The notes below the pieces were generated by a model. The model was given only the letters and a program-made list of their open reading frames with translations. It had not been told where the DNA came from and ran no database searches. Shown here in pieces: positions 60,701 to 64,000 of a DNA stretch of 64,000 nucleotides. A program made the position numbers and the translations under genes. Location of the stretch: positions 1,416 to 65,415 of the forward strand of contig WBMV01006613.1 of the NCBI GenBank assembly GCA_013396655.1. The letters are read 5' to 3'. Each line of letters starts with the position of its first letter. The stretch's first letter is position 1. Origin of the DNA: Campylorhamphus procurvoides. Lineage: Eukaryota > Chordata > Aves > Passeriformes > Dendrocolaptidae.

Positions 60701-63700
60701 GCATTATTTCGTCTGTTATCACTCTTCTCATTTATAAGAGAAATGACATGCACAGGGTTGTGGTAGCATCCTTTCTGTAGGATATCTGCAGGCTGTTTTT
60801 GGAGGGGATAAGAGGGTGAACAGCGGCATCACATTAAGGGCAGAAGGGCTGTCTGCAGACAGAGCTGCAGAGATGTGGGCAGAAAAATAGTTCTGACAGG
60901 CATATTATTGCAGATTACTTAAGAGGAGAAGTAGAGGGGTAGAAAGGAAGATGTGCATGAGACAGGCTTGGGTAAAGAGTAAAGCCACTTAAGAAAAACT
61001 GGAACAAAGCAATCCCTGGAGTTCAACAGAGAGCTCTAGGCAGCAGGGAGTGTGTAAGGGGGTGAGATGGAGGGAAGTCAGCACATCCCAGGAGCAAAGC
61101 ACGACCACATGAGTATGGGAATGATGTGGCATGAAGTTCACCAAACGACCTTGATTTGTTATGCCACTGCACCAGGCCTTCCATGGCCTTTTCCAGCCTT
61201 CCACCAGGATATGTGCACCTCTCCCGTGCCTTATTCCTGGGTACACACCTCACTGGCCAAAGCCACACACCCACTCACATCTTATGCTGCTCACACTACT
61301 CTTGGCTAACATACCTCCAGATAAAAAGTCATGAAGGAGGAAGCTGTAAGGTAACTTGAGTATATTTTTGGGTATTACCTCACTATCCTTTAGCCACTCC
61401 ATATTTTTACAATACCTACAGGTGTTACAGTCTAGGAAAGAGAGCTAATCCTGAAGATCTTCTACACAAATTATTTTACTTTGTCTTGAGACTAGACCAA
61501 AGCATCTGGAGTCACAGGTTTCATGGCTGAAGCAGAAGACCAAAGTTGCAAATTGCAGGTTCTCTCTGTCTGACCCACCATAGTCAGTCAGCTGAAATAC
61601 AGGCAGCAGCTCAGAACATTGTGAGGCAAAACAAATTAAGCAAAATATTGAAATTCTCTGATAGAAGGGAGAAGAAATTCAGTAATTGAAGCAGTGATGA
61701 GAATAGAAGCTACCTGGTCTAGCAAAGCCTAACCTCAGCAGGCAGCACCACACAGTGGTCTCTTCAGAGGTCTCATTACACAAGAACCCATTACTCTCAT
61801 CACTTCTCTGTGAAGTATGTAGAAAGCTGGTTTAAAAGAGAGATGTCCCCAAAGGTGATTTTCAGCTTGTTCCTGACATTAAAAAGATCAACACAGAAAA
61901 GGGCAACAGTACTGTTTTCTGGCTTCTCAGAGCCCTCTGTCCTCAAATGTAGGTTAGGCATGTTCCTCTGGCCCACCACAGTGTAATATTTCCCCAGTTC
62001 TGAATTACCCAGGTGTTACTATTTCTATAATTCCTTTTAATGTCTCCATAGGTAGATGAACTTCTGCATAGCACTCAAGGGAAGCAAGTATATCCCAGTG
62101 TAATTAATGTAAATTGACTCCAGAACAGACCACAGTATCTAAGGACAGTATTGGATGATGCATTTTTTTAATGTGTGTGATTTATTAATGATGAGACTTA
62201 AACTGTACTTGATGGTTAATTGAATTTGTTCTGATTTTTCAGTGATGTGGGCTCCCACTTTGTCTTCTCTGTGCTGCACACTCAGCTCTTAACAGGGGAA
62301 GGTTACTGTCTGCTTATTGAATGTGGGGACTGAAATGCTCCATCAGCAGATCAAGCTCTATTAAACAGAAATAATACACACTTATCAAAAGGAAGGAACA
62401 TGGCCTGGTATAATAAGTTCACTGCAGTCCTGTTTTTTTAACTGCTGTCCTTATGCACGGAGGATATTCACAGCACCCCAGAAACCTCATGTTGCTTCCC
62501 TGAGGTCTTAAAGGATCCTTTGGAGACTCAGAACTCAGAAGAACACCAAAACCTTGGTGTGCCACAGCAGGAGAGCAGAGTATATGAGGTCATACATGTC
62601 ATGTGTCCTGCCAGTAGCAGAGTCCTTGTTAGGCAAGGGTACCATGGTGGTCTTGGATGCAGACCTCATCTGAGCATGAACAGAGATACATGCAGGGACA
62701 CATCCTCCTGTGAACCCAGGAAGAATCTTTGTTCCAGGAACAGCACATAACACTACACCCAGCTGCATACAGCAGAGATTCATCTGCTAGACCCAGCCAG
62801 TGGTGCAGCCAAAACACCACCTGCAAGGCCAAGCTCTGATGTGGTGGGCAGGCAGATGTGCCACATGGAATGGTGGAGGAGAGGTGAGATAGAAGCAGCA
62901 ACCACAAACGAAGTACGGTTTTTACCCAGTTATCAACAGTCAAATTTCATCATGTCCATCAATTTTGGTTCACAGGTCTGGGGAGGAGCAATTCCCCAAA
63001 ACAGGGCAGCATGGAATAAACCACAGAGGTTTCCTCTGTAGTTCTTTGATGAGGGAGAATGGTTGAAGCAGATCATGCAGCAGTGTGGGCCTATACTGGG
63101 CACAGGCAGAAGAGGCTGTTTTCTAGATGAGCAGACTGGTAGAAGCAACTCTACTGCAGCTTCAGCTGTTCTCAGCATTTCAGCCTCTTCCACCAACCAA
63201 CAACATTCTTTAAGGAGAAGTTCTAGGGCTGGGAATCAAGCTGCAGTGGAGATTGTAGGGTTAGTTATGCACAGAGGCTCTGGATCTTGGGAGTCCTGAC
63301 CGGGACTAAGAGGGAGCTTTGTCACCCATGGCAGTGACAAGGCAGTGACCTCTCCAGCAAAGACCACAGTCTTCCTGCTCTGCCACCTATAGAAAGTCTT
63401 CTGGCACCTTTCCTTTTCTTTCAAACCTCAAACTTCTGGCACAGCTCTCTTCTTGTTCCGCTTGGCAGGCATTCTCTATAAAGCAGGTCACACTGAAGGA
63501 AAATAAAGCTGTTTTTATGGATGCCATATATTTACCAAGATAAGATTTTATTTAAGAAGTTATAAAGTCACAGCAGTAATTGGACAGTCTGATTCCATTT
63601 CTCCAGTTGTTAAACACAACTATCATTCAAAAAGCCTTAATTGCTGCCTAAATCATGGCTAAACAGCTTGTGCTGAGGGTATGTTTTTATTGCATCATTC

Positions 63701-64000
63701 ATGGAAATGAGACTGTTCAGCCCCGTGCTGTGCAAAATAGCTGTAGTCTTCTGTTTCAAACATGTTCCAGGAGGAAAACCAGGAACTGTTCATCAAATTT
63801 TAAAATATTTGAGCATTACTTAACCTATAGAAAAGCAAACCCCTTAGACAATGTTTGTATCCTTTCTCCAGGTCCAGTTGCAAGGAGAAAGAAGGGGTAA
63901 CATGTACACTCTTGGCAGATGGACCAAGTCTTTATCAAAGAATCATCTCTAGCTTCACCTGTATAACCATTGTGATCTCTATGTGTCTGCCTCCTACAAG
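54749..64000 (+). other. FAM219A: FAM219A next intron, 5' part
   Basis: Begins with the consensus donor GTGAGT at 54749-54754. I searched the remaining 9.2 kb for the next expected exon (peptide beginning with a KQRELARKGSLKNG-like run) and did not see it, so the intron continues beyond the right edge. Contents are unique-looking DNA, the A/C-rich tract at 58547-58590, and a possible very old LINE remnant near 56150-56230. Short frames, including those at 59903-60208 and 62629-62943, show no domains. Confidence 0.8.
58547..58590. repeat. A-rich CAAA low-complexity tract
   Basis: A run of about ten A is followed by CAAACTAACAACAAACAAAC-type units and a second A-run. It could be a microsatellite that grew from the poly-A-like tail of a retroposon, but no retroposon body is recognised upstream. 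Confidence 0.88.

Noticed and set aside
1..64000. Search for a new gene cluster, CRISPR array, tRNA/rRNA gene or defence-like system
   Set aside because: Nothing of the kind is visible. The window behaves as the introns of one vertebrate gene with ordinary avian repeats.

Overview
The window reads as vertebrate genomic DNA from a bird, probably a songbird. It has no bacterial-style gene packing. It is mostly AT-leaning, CpG-depleted intronic sequence with short, stop-riddled frames. It carries several 3'-truncated CR1 LINE copies, the typical avian retroposon, and two solo-LTR-like segments that resemble LTR families I remember from passerine genomes. The species cannot be fixed from sequence alone.

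Only one protein-coding exon can be supported. It lies at 54649-54748 on the + strand and is an internal 100-base exon of FAM219A. It is flanked by a strong acceptor (branch-point-like motif, long pyrimidine tract, AACAG) and a consensus donor (GTGAGT). The encoded residues include MNYKPSPLQVKL, which I recognise as the conserved N-terminal part of FAM219A. The first coding exon is not in the window. The CpG-rich first ~300 bases look like the downstream shoulder of the promoter CpG island, so positions 1-54648 are best read as most of a very long first intron. Positions 54749-64000 are the beginning of the next intron. The remaining exons lie beyond the right edge.

Layout: 1-300 is CpG-rich and contains a six-unit 26-27 base minisatellite with higher-order structure. 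A minus-strand solo LTR lies at 2298-2898. CR1 fragments lie at 8648-8855, 13341-13754, 17469-17526 and 28827-28982 (+ strand), and at 43470-43663, 47497-47572 and 52431-52740 (- strand). A CA/AACC-rich low-complexity tract is at 44488-44624. A second LTR-like segment is at about 51398-51990 (+), directly after a 23-base tandem duplication. A few short stretches look like possible conserved regulatory elements because of inverted repeats or retained CpGs: around 12610-12700, 28090-28350, 29580-29820 and 38270-38680. Conservation could not be tested here.

I found no operon, CRISPR array, gene cluster, RNA gene or novel defence-like system. The long open frames are on balance chance frames in intron DNA or frames crossing repeats. 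The findings are therefore mostly candidate regulatory elements and repeat biology inside the FAM219A introns.
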